From JAHBVL01 sp963712055 (lineage in GTDB: Bacteria; Chloroflexota; Chloroflexia; Thermomicrobiales; UBA6265), in assembly GCA_963712055.1 (NCBI GenBank), contig CAVQGN010000003.1, forward strand, positions 186,001-250,000: DNA of 64,000 bases. The letters are read 5' to 3'. Both the position numbers and the translations under genes were made by a program. This document shows, one piece after another, positions 52,548 to 61,545 of the stretch. Positions within the stretch are counted from its first letter, which is position 1; every line of letters begins with the position of its first letter. The notes under the pieces were generated by a model. The model worked only from the letters and a program-made list of their open reading frames with translations, did not search any database and was not told where the DNA came from.

Positions 52548-53438
52548 ATGGCGATGGAAGCCTCAGTTCCGGCTCCGCAAACCATTGCGGATTTGCCTTC
52601 GACCCGGTCGCTCTTTCTCTGGCGATTTCGCAACAACACGAAAGCCATGCTCGGGCTGATCATCGTGGTCTCCCTTCTGCTTATTGCACTTTTCGCTCCA
52701 TTCCTGGCTCCCAAGGATCCACTCGATGGCACTCTCTCGGACAGTCTTGCTGGACCGAGTCGCGAGTATCTCCTCGGCGCCGACAAGAACGGTCGCGACG
52801 TGCTCAGTCGGTTGATCTATGGAGCCCGAGTGGCGCTCGGCGGCGCGCTGGCCGTGGTGTTGATTTCAGAGGTCATCGGGGTGCCGCTCGGCATCTGGGC
52901 CGCCTATAAGGGTGGCTGGGTCGACGAAATTGTGATGCGGCTGTTCGACATGATGCTTGCGTTCCCGCCACTCCTGCTCTCGTTCGCGGTCGTTGCCGCT
53001 TTCGGGCCGTCGCTTCGTAATGTCGTAGTTGCTTTGGGAATCCTCTATGTTCCTTTCATCGCCCGAGTGGTGAGGAGTGTCGCGCTCGTTCAGAAAGAAA
53101 TGGCATATACCGAAGCGGCGGAAGCCATGGGATACGGCCAATGGCGAATCATCTTTCGCCATATCCTGCCGAACTGCATCTCACCGGTGATTGTTGTTTC
53201 ATCGCTCGACCTTGCCTATGCCATGCTCGATATCGCCGCTCTCTCATTTCTCGGTCTGGGTGTCCAGCCACCAACACCTGACTGGGGCACGATGCTGAGC
53301 GAGGGCCGTGCTGTGCTCCTCACCTCCCCGCACGTGGCTGTGTTTGCCGGGATCGCCATCGTGATTGCCGTCGTGGGCTTCAATCTGCTTGGCGATGGGT
53401 TGAGCGACGTGCTCGATCCGCGACAACAGGAGAACTAA
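52548..53438 (+). CDS. Peptide ABC permease, DppC type
   Basis: A 296-residue permease. FRNNTKAMLGLIIVVSLLLI marks the first helix, then LLGADKNGRDVLSRLIYGAR, a DppC signature. The EAA loop is MAYTEAAEAMGYGQWRIIFRHILPNCISP. The end is NLLGDGLSDVLDPRQQEN. ATG at 52548 lies soon after the DppB stop; an in-frame ATG at 52554 is a close alternative. A longer in-frame reading overlaps DppB by several hundred bases and is rejected. The stop overlaps the next start by one base (TAATG). Confidence 0.93.
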   Translation: MAMEASVPAPQTIADLPSTRSLFLWRFRNNTKAMLGLIIVVSLLLIALFAPFLAPKDPLDGTLSDSLAGPSREYLLGADKNGRDVLSRLIYGARVALGGALAVVLISEVIGVPLGIWAAYKGGWVDEIVMRLFDMMLAFPPLLLSFAVVAAFGPSLRNVVVALGILYVPFIARVVRSVALVQKEMAYTEAAEAMGYGQWRIIFRHILPNCISPVIVVSSLDLAYAMLDIAALSFLGLGVQPPTPDWGTMLSEGRAVLLTSPHVAVFAGIAIVIAVVGFNLLGDGLSDVLDPRQQEN

Positions 53439-54469
53439 TGACCGCAGCCACACCCATTCTCGAAGTTGACGATCTTCACGTCTATTTCAACACGAGAGTC
53501 GGCGACGCCAAAGCGGTCGACGGGGTCACCTTCTCGATCGGACGCGGAGAAACCCTCGGTCTGGTCGGTGAATCGGGTTCTGGCAAGAGCGTGACCGCTC
53601 GGGCAATCATGCGTCTCGTGCCGACGCCACCCGGTCGGTATGCGGGCGGGGAAATCCGCTTCGATGGCAGCAATCTCCTCGACGTATCCAATGATGCGAT
53701 GCGCGCGATCAGGGGTGGCCGGATCGGGATGATCTTCCAGGATCCAATGACGTTTCTCAATCCGGTCTACACCGCCGGTGAGCAGGTTGCCGAAGCGATT
53801 CGGCTCCATGGGGGCGCTTCCCGCGGTGAAGCGAAAGCGCAGACCATCGATCTGTTCAAACTCGTTGGTATTCCTAGTTCAGAAGAACGGTACTCGAGCT
53901 ATCCCCATCAGCTGTCTGGCGGGATGCGGCAGCGGGTCATGATCGCCATGGCGCTTTCGTCCAGTCCAGAACTCCTCATCGCCGACGAACCGACCACCGC
54001 CCTGGATGTCACTATCCAGGCCCAGATCCTCGATCTCCTCCGTGATCTCCAGGCGAAACTCGGTATGAGCATCCTCCTGATCACCCACGACCTGGGTGTG
54101 GTGGCGGAGATGTGTGACAACGTCGCCGTCATGTACGCGGGCCAGATCGTCGAACGAGCCCCAGTTCGAGATCTCTTTAACCGACCTGAACATCCGTATA
54201 GCGTTGGACTCCTTGCGGCAGTTCCAGGTTCGAATTACGCCGGTGCTGGTCCGGAACCGATCCCTGGTTCACCGCCTGACCTCGTGCGCGTGCCTCCTGG
54301 ATGCCGGTTCAATCCGCGCTGCTGGATGGCCGAAGAACGTTGCCGCATCGAGGAACCAGCGTCACTCGAAATCGATTCTGGGCATTGGTCGCGCTGCCAT
54401 TTTGCAGGAACGGGCAAGGTCTCAGCGGCAAGTCGAGTCGATTCTCTAGCTTCGGGTTCAACCTCGTGA
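53438..54469 (+). CDS. Peptide ABC ATPase, DppD type
   Basis: A 343-residue ATPase. Walker A GESGSGKSV, signature LSGGMRQRVMIAMAL, Walker B LLIADEPTTALDV and H-loop LITHDLGVV. The C-terminal PPGCRFNPRCWMAEERCRIE is the cysteine-rich oligopeptide-transport C-domain, which can bind an Fe-S cluster in some members. Start overlaps the DppC stop by one base; its stop overlaps the DppF start (GTGA). Confidence 0.95.
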   Translation: MTAATPILEVDDLHVYFNTRVGDAKAVDGVTFSIGRGETLGLVGESGSGKSVTARAIMRLVPTPPGRYAGGEIRFDGSNLLDVSNDAMRAIRGGRIGMIFQDPMTFLNPVYTAGEQVAEAIRLHGGASRGEAKAQTIDLFKLVGIPSSEERYSSYPHQLSGGMRQRVMIAMALSSSPELLIADEPTTALDVTIQAQILDLLRDLQAKLGMSILLITHDLGVVAEMCDNVAVMYAGQIVERAPVRDLFNRPEHPYSVGLLAAVPGSNYAGAGPEPIPGSPPDLVRVPPGCRFNPRCWMAEERCRIEEPASLEIDSGHWSRCHFAGTGKVSAASRVDSLASGSTS

Positions 54470-55509
54470 GCACACCTCTCTCCAGCGAGACCCGGGCATC
54501 CGTAGAAACGCCATTGCTTGAAGTGCGGGGCATGGTCAAGCACTTCCCTTTGACCAGGGGTCTCATCTCGCGGATTCGAGGACGACCAGAAGCGGTCGTG
54601 CGTGCTGTTGACGGTATCAGTCTGACCATCATGTCTGGCGAAACCATGGCGCTGGTAGGCGAAAGCGGTTGCGGTAAATCCACAACCGGGCGGTGTGTAC
54701 TTTATCTGCAGCCACCAACAGCTGGTGAGGTGGTATTTGATGGCCAGACGATCGATCCGAACAATGGATCGGCGATGCGCGACCGCCGCAAAGACATGCA
54801 GATCATTTTCCAGGACCCGAATTCGTCGCTGAATCCCCGCATGACCGTCGGCCAAACGCTGAAAGAAGCGATCGCGTTTCACCACATCGTTCCAGGAAGC
54901 GAACGTGATGGCGCGGTTGCTGACCTCCTTGAAACGGTCGGACTATCAGCTCAACACGATAGTCGCTATCCGAATGAATTGTCGGGAGGCCAGCGGCAGC
55001 GGGTCGGGATCGCGCGGGCATTGGCAGTCAACCCTCGCCTGGTTGTTGCCGACGAACCGGTCAGCGCGCTTGATGTTTCCGTGCAGGCGCAGATTCTGCG
55101 CTTGCTCGAGAATTTGCGCGAGGACCGCGGGCTTTCCTATCTCTTCATCAGCCACGATCTTGGCGTGGTCAAACACATTGCCGACAAAGTCGCGGTGATG
55201 TATCTCGGCAAAATCGTCGAACAGGCGGCGACAAGAGACCTGTTCATCAGACCCTTGCATCCATACACCCGCGCATTGCTTTCAGCGGCACCGGTCGCCA
55301 ATCCGGACGCTCCGCGGACGCGGTTGCTGCTGCCTGGCGATCCACCCAGTCCAATCAATCCCCCCAGCGGCTGCCGTTTCCGCACGCGCTGTGTGTATGC
55401 GCAGGACCATTGCGCCGCGGAGGAGCCCATTCTCCGCGACCTCGGAACGAGTCATCTAGTTGCCTGCCACTTCGCCGAAGCGATCGAATCGGCTCATCCT
55501 CCCGTGTGA
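54466..55509 (+). CDS. Peptide ABC ATPase, DppF type
   Basis: A 347-residue ATPase. Walker A GESGCGKST, signature LSGGQRQRVGIARAL, Walker B LVVADEPVSALDV and H-loop FISHDLGVV. It also ends in the cysteine-rich domain (PSGCRFRTRCVYAQDHC). GTG at 54466 overlaps the DppD stop by four bases (GTGA); a longer in-frame reading runs into DppD. It is the last gene of the peptide system. A short inverted repeat TGACAGA/TCTGTCA at 55507-55524 begins on its stop codon. Confidence 0.94.
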   Translation: MSTPLSSETRASVETPLLEVRGMVKHFPLTRGLISRIRGRPEAVVRAVDGISLTIMSGETMALVGESGCGKSTTGRCVLYLQPPTAGEVVFDGQTIDPNNGSAMRDRRKDMQIIFQDPNSSLNPRMTVGQTLKEAIAFHHIVPGSERDGAVADLLETVGLSAQHDSRYPNELSGGQRQRVGIARALAVNPRLVVADEPVSALDVSVQAQILRLLENLREDRGLSYLFISHDLGVVKHIADKVAVMYLGKIVEQAATRDLFIRPLHPYTRALLSAAPVANPDAPRTRLLLPGDPPSPINPPSGCRFRTRCVYAQDHCAAEEPILRDLGTSHLVACHFAEAIESAHPPV

Positions 55510-55645
55510 CAGACGAATCTGTCATGCTTCGGTTGGTCTGCTATCATCGTGGATCAGTAACGGACTGGCGAGTTCGTGTGGGTGAGTGCTGGCTGGACTC
55601 CACCCGCACAATCCTGATCGAACGAAGTCTGGCCAAGGTTTCCGT

Positions 55646-56767
55646 GTGAAAATCGCTCAGGTTACCCCGTATGACGTGGCCCACCCCGGTGGCGTCGGTC
55701 AGCACATCTACCACCTAAAAAAAGAATTCGAAGCGCAAGGCCATGAGGTGTCCGTTATGGCACCCAAGGGAAACAAGGGCGGGCTGGAAATCGGACCGGG
55801 TTTCTATGGGGTGGGGCGTACAATCGCGATCCCAGCGAACGGCAGTCAGGCTCGCTTGACATTTGATATTTCACTCTACAACGTGGTGAAGGAGATTTTG
55901 AACCGGGAGAATTTTGACGTTGTTCACCTGCATGAACCGTTGACTCCGCTGCTCCCGTACATGGTTCTGACCAACTCCAACTCAGTCAATGTGGCGACGT
56001 TTCATGCCGCCCGCGAAACCAATCACTGGTATTCGGTACTGAAGCCCTACCTCTCGTTCATGCTCAGCCGACTCGATTCGCGAATATGCGTTTCCAAGCC
56101 TGCCGAAGAGGTTGTCAAGCAGTATTTTGGCGGGACCTATGACATTATCCCGAACGGCATCGACATCACACGGTACTCTCCGGACGTCGAACCCTTTCCA
56201 TGGGCCTTTGATGGACGTCCTTCAATCCTCTTCGTCGGCCGCTTCAATGAATCCCGAAAGGGCTTCAAGTATCTGATCCGTGCCTTGCCGATGGTTCAGC
56301 AGCAGTTTCCAGACACGCGACTTGTGGTGGTCGGACCGGGCGACCGGGGGAAATTCCAGGACGTCATCGACCGCTATGGGATCCACGGTGTCGATTTTGT
56401 TGGCGCTGTATCACCAGCTGACTTGCCACGATACTACGCAAGTTGCACCGTATTTGCCTCCCCAGCAACCCACGGCGAAAGCTTTGGATTGGTGCTTCTC
56501 GAAGGAATGGCCTCCGGCAAACCAGTTGTTGCCTCGAACATTCCCGGCTACGCCAGCGTGGTTACGAGCAACGTAGACGGTTTGCTCACCGGGCCGAAAG
56601 ACCCGGCATCGATAGCCTTGGCAATCGTCCGGCTCCTTTCAGATACCGGTCTGGCTCAGCGAATTTCAGAACAGGGACGGATCACGTCCCAGCAATACGC
56701 CTGGCCCGTCGTTGCCAAACAGGTGCTCGACGTCTATGGCCGATCGATGGCAGGTGTCTCTCGATGA
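55646..56767 (+). CDS. GT4 glycosyltransferase, PimA-like
   Basis: A 373-residue GT-B glycosyltransferase. Near the N-terminus is VTPYDVAHPGGVGQHIYHL, close to PimA's GGVxxHV pattern. The donor site shows FVGRFNESRKGFKYLIRAL and HGESFGLVLLEGMASGKPVVAS, with the EX7E motif. PimA adds the first mannose to phosphatidylinositol in actinobacteria. Here the gene directly precedes a CDP-alcohol phosphatidyltransferase (ATGA overlap). A phosphatidylinositol mannoside-type role is therefore likely but not proven. GTG at 55646 has AAGG upstream. Confidence 0.9.
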   Translation: MKIAQVTPYDVAHPGGVGQHIYHLKKEFEAQGHEVSVMAPKGNKGGLEIGPGFYGVGRTIAIPANGSQARLTFDISLYNVVKEILNRENFDVVHLHEPLTPLLPYMVLTNSNSVNVATFHAARETNHWYSVLKPYLSFMLSRLDSRICVSKPAEEVVKQYFGGTYDIIPNGIDITRYSPDVEPFPWAFDGRPSILFVGRFNESRKGFKYLIRALPMVQQQFPDTRLVVVGPGDRGKFQDVIDRYGIHGVDFVGAVSPADLPRYYASCTVFASPATHGESFGLVLLEGMASGKPVVASNIPGYASVVTSNVDGLLTGPKDPASIALAIVRLLSDTGLAQRISEQGRITSQQYAWPVVAKQVLDVYGRSMAGVSR

Positions 56768-57369
56768 TTTCAGAACGAATCGGCGGCTGGGCGCGGCAGC
56801 AAATGCTCGTGGTTGGTGAGTTCCTCGGCAAGCTTGGTCTGACACCGAACCTCCTGACCATCATTGGATTCGTGCTCAACGTGGTCGTGGCGATCATCAT
56901 CGCAACCGGTCATGTCCGGCTTGGCGGCGTGCTCCTCCTCTTTTCGAGCGGCTTTGACGTCCTTGATGGTTCGGTGGCGCGAGCAACCGGCAAAGCCAGC
57001 AAGTTCGGCGGTTTTTTCGATTCCACCGTCGACCGCTATTCCGAGATCGTGGTCTACGTCGGACTGCTCTGGTATCTCCTCGGCACCGATGACTGGAAAT
57101 GGGGCGCCATGCTCACACTTCTGGCCGCAACCGGGGCATTGATGATCAGTTATGCCCGCGCTCGCGCCGAAGCCGCCGGCTGGACTGCTTCGGTTGGATT
57201 ATTCGCACGTTCTGAACGGGTCGTGATTTTGTCAATCGGACTCGTCGTAGGCTATCCCGTCTGGGCACTCGGCATTCTTGCCGTTGGCACGCACATTACC
57301 GCGGTTTGGCGAATGTTCCATGTCTGGAAGTTGTCGCTCCAACCACCGGATTTGCTCTCCGACTCCTGA
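56764..57369 (+). CDS. CDP-alcohol phosphatidyltransferase (phosphatidylinositol-phosphate synthase-like)
   Basis: A 201-residue integral membrane enzyme, about six hydrophobic segments. The catalytic DGx2ARx8Gx3Dx3D motif is complete: LDGSVARATG then FGGFFDSTVDRYSE. It transfers a phosphatidyl group from a CDP-lipid to an alcohol such as inositol phosphate. ATG at 56764 overlaps the stop of the preceding glycosyltransferase gene. The pair resembles the actinobacterial PIM pathway (PgsA/PimA) with the gene order reversed. Alternatives are phosphatidylglycerol phosphate synthase-like activity. Confidence 0.92.
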   Translation: MISERIGGWARQQMLVVGEFLGKLGLTPNLLTIIGFVLNVVVAIIIATGHVRLGGVLLLFSSGFDVLDGSVARATGKASKFGGFFDSTVDRYSEIVVYVGLLWYLLGTDDWKWGAMLTLLAATGALMISYARARAEAAGWTASVGLFARSERVVILSIGLVVGYPVWALGILAVGTHITAVWRMFHVWKLSLQPPDLLSDS

Positions 57370-57396
57370 CGAAGCAAAACCCGAATCTAACGTCAA

Positions 57397-57549
57397 GTGA
57401 GTTTTCTTGATGAAGACGATATCGAAAGCGCGGGCAGCAAGCCCGAGGATATCGCTTCGGCTGCGCGTTCCTGCCAGGCGATCCTGATTCTTTTCGGGAT
57501 AATCCTGCTGCTCGCCTTTGCGGCTTTTCTCGTCTATTTGCTCTCCTGA
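57397..57549 (+). CDS. Small single-pass membrane protein
   Basis: A 50-residue reading frame starting at GTG 57397. It has an acidic, soluble N-terminus (MSFLDEDDIESAGSKPED) followed by a clear membrane helix (about residues 28-49, rich in Leu, Ile and Phe). It lies 27 bases after the phosphatidyltransferase gene. No strong ribosome site is visible, so expression is uncertain. It may be a small partner of the lipid-synthesis enzymes. I do not recognise a family. Confidence 0.45.
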   Translation: MSFLDEDDIESAGSKPEDIASAARSCQAILILFGIILLLAFAAFLVYLLS

Positions 57550-57571
57550 ACGAGCGGATCCATCAGCACCG

Positions 57572-58813
57572 TCAGGAAACAACCGCTACTGGTTGCGAGC
57601 AGTCGAAGACGATCTTGACCGCGCTTTCTTTGCCGCGCACCAGACTGGTGCGAATCGCGTCGTGCCAATCCGCGAGGGGGAAGACATGTGTGACGATCGA
57701 TGACAGGTCGATTTCCGGATGCTTCTGGATCAGGTCCATCGCCACGTCAAACGTATGCGGTGCGCCTTCCAGACTGCGTTCTGGACCATAAACATATGAC
57801 CCGGTGATCTGAAGCTCGCGAGCCCAAACAAACGAAAGATCGAGTTTGGGAACTTCCGCTGCGCACCCGACCAGCATGACCTGCCCTTTCGGTCCCGCCA
57901 CGCGCAGGCTCTCATCAACGCTCGAGGCTGACCCCACGCAGTCATAAACCCAGTCGAAACCACCCGCATACACCGGTTTGCCTCGGATCGGCTTGTAGCG
58001 ACGCGCACCGGCGATCTCCACGGCTGCTTCACCGGGAGCCACCCGTTCGAGCACAGCGGTGGCACCAAAACTCCTCGCCAGCTCAGTCTGATGGGAATGG
58101 CGAGAGAGAACCGTGACATCACATGTATGCCCAAGCATCCGCAGCGCCGCCATCACCAGCAACCCAATCGTTCCACTGCCGATGATCAGTACTTTCGCTC
58201 CCGGTGGGGGTGGATTCCGCAGCACAGCATGGACCGCTACACTGAATGGTTCGACCACGACGGCCGTTTTCGCGTTGACACTATCCGGAACCGAAAACAC
58301 CTGGCTGCGGTGAACGATCATGTCCGTCGACCAGCCACCTGGAAGATCGTGACAAAAACCGGTCAGCATCCCAGCGGATATCTGCCCTTCAGCGCTGCGC
58401 ATACACAGTCCTGGCTCCCCGTGAGCGCAGGAGCGGCATGGCACCAGACCTCGCATCGCGCAGGAGATGACGGGATTAACCACTACTCGCTGACCGACTT
58501 CCAAGCCCCTGACGTCTGGTCCCATTTCCACCACCGTCGCAAGAACCTCATGGCCCGGAACGAGCGGGAACGAAACGAATGGAGTAAGGGCCGGTCCAGA
58601 GCGATTAAGGAGCATCGACATATCGCTCCCGCAGATGCCGGTCATCACCGGTGCCAGCCGCAGCCAGTCGTCGCCGCGCAGCGGAGTCTTCGGCAAATCG
58701 GCTTCGCTCAAACCAGGGATATCGCCGCGCTCGAGACGCTTTATTGGAAGACGGTCAGCAGCCCGAACCTTAAGGTAATTTGGAATCGAAAAATGGTAGA
58801 CAAGAGCGTTCAC
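57572..58813 (-). CDS. Zinc-dependent alcohol dehydrogenase (MDR family)
   Basis: A 413-residue medium-chain dehydrogenase. Catalytic zinc ligands are Cys in MTGICGSDMS, His in VPGHEVLATV and Glu downstream. A structural-zinc cysteine cluster is CAMRGLVPCRSCAHGEPGLC. The nucleotide-binding loop is IIGSGTIGLLVMAALRML. GTG at 58813 has AGGAGG six bases upstream, preferred over an ATG at 58831. The protein is longer than classical ADHs (about 350), with an insertion around residues 250-290. Substrate is unknown. It converges with the small membrane protein gene. Confidence 0.92.
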   Translation of the reverse strand: MNALVYHFSIPNYLKVRAADRLPIKRLERGDIPGLSEADLPKTPLRGDDWLRLAPVMTGICGSDMSMLLNRSGPALTPFVSFPLVPGHEVLATVVEMGPDVRGLEVGQRVVVNPVISCAMRGLVPCRSCAHGEPGLCMRSAEGQISAGMLTGFCHDLPGGWSTDMIVHRSQVFSVPDSVNAKTAVVVEPFSVAVHAVLRNPPPPGAKVLIIGSGTIGLLVMAALRMLGHTCDVTVLSRHSHQTELARSFGATAVLERVAPGEAAVEIAGARRYKPIRGKPVYAGGFDWVYDCVGSASSVDESLRVAGPKGQVMLVGCAAEVPKLDLSFVWARELQITGSYVYGPERSLEGAPHTFDVAMDLIQKHPEIDLSSIVTHVFPLADWHDAIRTSLVRGKESAVKIVFDCSQPVAVVS

Positions 58814-58829
58814 TGGGTTCCTCCTGTGC

Positions 58830-58863
58830 AAAAAGCCGCCATCCCGGAGGGCGGCGGCTTTTT
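58830..58863 (-). terminator. Intrinsic terminator between the aldolase and dehydrogenase genes
   Basis: AAAAAGCCGCC / GGCGGCTTTTT pair with a loop of about 12 bases. It works for the minus-strand aldolase transcript: T-run after the stem on that strand. It starts 24 bases after the aldolase stop and ends 17 bases before the alcohol dehydrogenase start. The A/T-rich ends make it symmetrical. Confidence 0.8.
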
Positions 58864-58886
58864 CACGTTGACTCGATGACGCGCGC

Positions 58887-59993
58887 CTAGATCATTGGCA
58901 CCTGACGTTGGACCTGGCCTTCGATCCGGTCGAAAATCTCATCAAGGCTCTCACCGGTGATGGTCAATCCATGATTTCGGAGACCGATCACCGCGTGACC
59001 AGGATCTGGCGATTCGTCGACCAGTTTGGAGACTGCATCAGCCAGCTCGATCGTGCCACAGGGGTAGTTGACGTTGGTCGACGGAATATCCGGCATCCAG
59101 GCATGGATGTGCAGAATAGCTCCGACTTCGGGGTGGCCACGATAGATCTTGAAATGCTCGATCGCATCAACCGAAACCCGCCTCGGATTGATGTCCGGCG
59201 GCACACTCAGGCGCATGGCTTTGCGTTCGGGAAGAAAATCGGTCACCATCAGGATCTCGGTGCCAACCTCTTCGAGATTGCTCTTGTCGACGCCACTGGC
59301 GCTCATCCAGAAGCGCTCAGCATCCTTGCGCGCACTCACGTTGCCATAACTCAGCCCGCCTATGTTGAACATCTGCTTCAAGTGACGAAGATCAGCCTCG
59401 GGCAAGTAATCGACGATCGGAAACGGTGACGGCAAGAGATCGAGTTCGTCGAGACGTTTGCCGGCCCGGGTAATCGAAGCCGTGATTTCATCTCCATCCC
59501 AGAGTTCTGGTTCGAGATCAGGCACGAATTCGTTTTCGATAATCAGATTGGAGGTTGCCAGCGGGGCGAGACGTTCAACCAAGACATCGAAAAAGGCGTT
59601 CTCATCGCCTTCCCAGGGAATCGAGTAAGAGCCCTGCTCCAACGTGGAAACGAACGCTTCGGGCAAACCATTCTTTCCGTTTCGCACGGCGAGAACAAAG
59701 ATATTGCCAAGCGAGCGCAGTTGGAGGGGATAGAGTCGGGCGAGCGGCACTTCCGGTGGTTCTTCATCCTCACCAATCCCAACCACGAAAACCGCGCGAT
59801 TCTTGCGGCGGAAGCTTCGAGGTGACTCGGTGTCGACTGGGTGCAATGCGATACCCCCGCGCTCGGCGGGTTCGTCACCTTCCACCACTGGATATCCTTT
59901 TGCCAGCAGCTGGCGGCGCAATCCATCAGTAAACCAGTCGCGCAATTCATTGGGGGCTTTGCCGATTTGCGGCGCAGCAATCGTTTCAGACAT
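58887..59993 (-). CDS. Class II aldolase/adducin-domain protein with unknown N-terminal half
   Basis: A 368-residue protein. The C-terminal half (from about 170) is a class II aldolase/adducin fold: LSYGNVSARKDAERFWMSAS, the zinc histidines ILHIHAW and IGLRNHGL, and the usual DEIFDRIEGQVQ end. Related proteins epimerise or cleave sugar phosphates. The N-terminal ~165 residues (ELRDWFTDGLRRQLLAKGYP, and GSYSIPWEGDENAFFDV) have no family I recognise. ATG at 59993 has GGAGG upstream. It is monocistronic, ending in a terminator. Confidence 0.88.
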   Translation of the reverse strand: MSETIAAPQIGKAPNELRDWFTDGLRRQLLAKGYPVVEGDEPAERGGIALHPVDTESPRSFRRKNRAVFVVGIGEDEEPPEVPLARLYPLQLRSLGNIFVLAVRNGKNGLPEAFVSTLEQGSYSIPWEGDENAFFDVLVERLAPLATSNLIIENEFVPDLEPELWDGDEITASITRAGKRLDELDLLPSPFPIVDYLPEADLRHLKQMFNIGGLSYGNVSARKDAERFWMSASGVDKSNLEEVGTEILMVTDFLPERKAMRLSVPPDINPRRVSVDAIEHFKIYRGHPEVGAILHIHAWMPDIPSTNVNYPCGTIELADAVSKLVDESPDPGHAVIGLRNHGLTITGESLDEIFDRIEGQVQRQVPMI

Positions 59994-60273
59994 AGTTCCT
60001 CCAGCATGATCCGTGGCCCGACAATTGGCCGGAACGCGCATACATGGGTTGTTGATCTCGTACATCGTCTCCCGCAGATGCCCTGAGCCGGGCTACGGGG
60101 AGCAATGGTGGTTGGAGCAGCCTCCGCCGATCTACCAACATTAGCGGTTCACGGACAACGCTTCCGCAATGTGTAAGCATACGTGACTTGACGCGTTCAC
60201 GAAAAGGGAATCTCGGCAATACTATGACAAACGAACAAGTCGCATTCACCGGGATCTCGATCAGAGGAGGACG

Positions 60274-61137
60274 ATGATGCAAACAAGCCAATCCGGCGCT
60301 CTTTCAGTCTCCATCGTGCAGTTGAATTCTCGCGACGACAAGTCGCACAACATTCAGACCGCGATGTCGTTGATCGACGAGGCCGCTCGAGCGGGTGCTC
60401 GATTGATCGTCTTGCCTGAAGTCTGGACCTATCTCGGTCCCGAAGAGGGGAATCGCGACAACGCGGAACCGATTCCCGGACCAGTGACCGATCTGCTCGC
60501 TGACAAAGCCCGGCAACATGATGTCTACATCCACGCCGGTTCGATTCTCGAATCCCGACCGGGAGAACCAAAGGTTTCCAACACATCCGTGGTCATCGAT
60601 CCATCCGGCGCGATCATCGGACGCTACAGCAAGATTCATATGTTCGATGTCGTGCTCGATGGCGTCGCGTCATACCAGGAATCGAACACGGTCGCACCCG
60701 GGGATGAGATTGTCACGGTTGAGATCGATAGCGTCACCGTTGGTCTGGCGATCTGCTATGACCTTCGCTTCCCGGAACTCTTCCGGATTCTGACGCTGCG
60801 GGGTGCCGATATCATCATCCTGCCGGCTGCATTCACGATGACCACTGGCAAGGACCACTGGGAGGTGCTCATCCGGGCACGGGCGATCGAAAACCAGGTT
60901 TTCATGGTAGCCGCCGGCCAGGTTGGTCAGGATTCAGACGGAAAATGGTGCTACGGCCGCTCGATGATCGTCGATCCCTGGGGTGTGGTTCTCACAACGG
61001 CTCCTGATCGAGAAACGATCATTTCCGCCAATATCGAGTTGGAGCAATTGGAAAAGGTCCGCAAGCAGGTGCCCTCGGTTGCAAACCGCATGCCTGATCG
61101 CTATCAGTGGGCCGAGGACGCAATCCCGGTTTCCTGA
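60274..61137 (+). CDS. Nitrilase-superfamily carbon-nitrogen hydrolase
   Basis: A 287-residue amidase with the Glu-Lys-Cys triad: Glu in VLPEVWTYLGPE, Lys in RYSKIHMFDVVLDG and Cys in AICYDLRFPELFR. It resembles omega-amidase/Nit2 and deaminated-glutathione amidase (NIT1). Those enzymes remove toxic keto-amide products, and here that role is an inference. GAGGACG precedes the ATG. It is divergent from the aldolase gene, with 280 bases between that contain no other gene I can see. Confidence 0.93.
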   Translation: MMQTSQSGALSVSIVQLNSRDDKSHNIQTAMSLIDEAARAGARLIVLPEVWTYLGPEEGNRDNAEPIPGPVTDLLADKARQHDVYIHAGSILESRPGEPKVSNTSVVIDPSGAIIGRYSKIHMFDVVLDGVASYQESNTVAPGDEIVTVEIDSVTVGLAICYDLRFPELFRILTLRGADIIILPAAFTMTTGKDHWEVLIRARAIENQVFMVAAGQVGQDSDGKWCYGRSMIVDPWGVVLTTAPDRETIISANIELEQLEKVRKQVPSVANRMPDRYQWAEDAIPVS

Positions 61138-61188
61138 TCCAGGATTACGCGGTGGAACGCGCTGACAGCGCCAGGAGTCCGAATCGGC

Positions 61189-61545
61189 ATGCTTGACCTC
61201 AAACGAACCGTGTCGGTCGCTGCAACATGGCTGGCGACGGGACTCCTGGTTTTCGTACTGACTGGGTGCGGTTTTCGGGAGGGGAACAAGAACGAATCAG
61301 CGGCGACGCCGACCGCCGACGACATGCTCGTGATCGTCACGCCCACGGTGCAAGCGACTTCAACCCCGCGAGTCGAACTGAGCGAATACACTGTCCAGGA
61401 AGGGGACACACTCTTGGATATCGCGATTCAATTCGGTGTCACCATTGACATGATCATCGCCGCCAATCAGCTCGTCGATCCGAACGCGTTGTTCGCCGGG
61501 CAGATCCTGATGATCCCACCCGGCACGCCTGTCTCAGAATCCTGA
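61189..61545 (+). CDS. LysM-domain lipoprotein
   Basis: A 118-residue exported lipoprotein: signal peptide with lipobox VLTGCG (lipid-bearing Cys at about residue 27), a Thr/Pro/Ser-rich linker (about 35-65) and one LysM domain (EYTVQEGDTLLDIAIQFGVT). LysM binds peptidoglycan or chitin-like sugars, so it is probably anchored at the outer membrane face and attached to the wall. It is 51 bases after the nitrilase gene. Its end is adjacent to the convergent DUF302 gene. Confidence 0.88.
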   Translation: MLDLKRTVSVAATWLATGLLVFVLTGCGFREGNKNESAATPTADDMLVIVTPTVQATSTPRVELSEYTVQEGDTLLDIAIQFGVTIDMIIAANQLVDPNALFAGQILMIPPGTPVSES

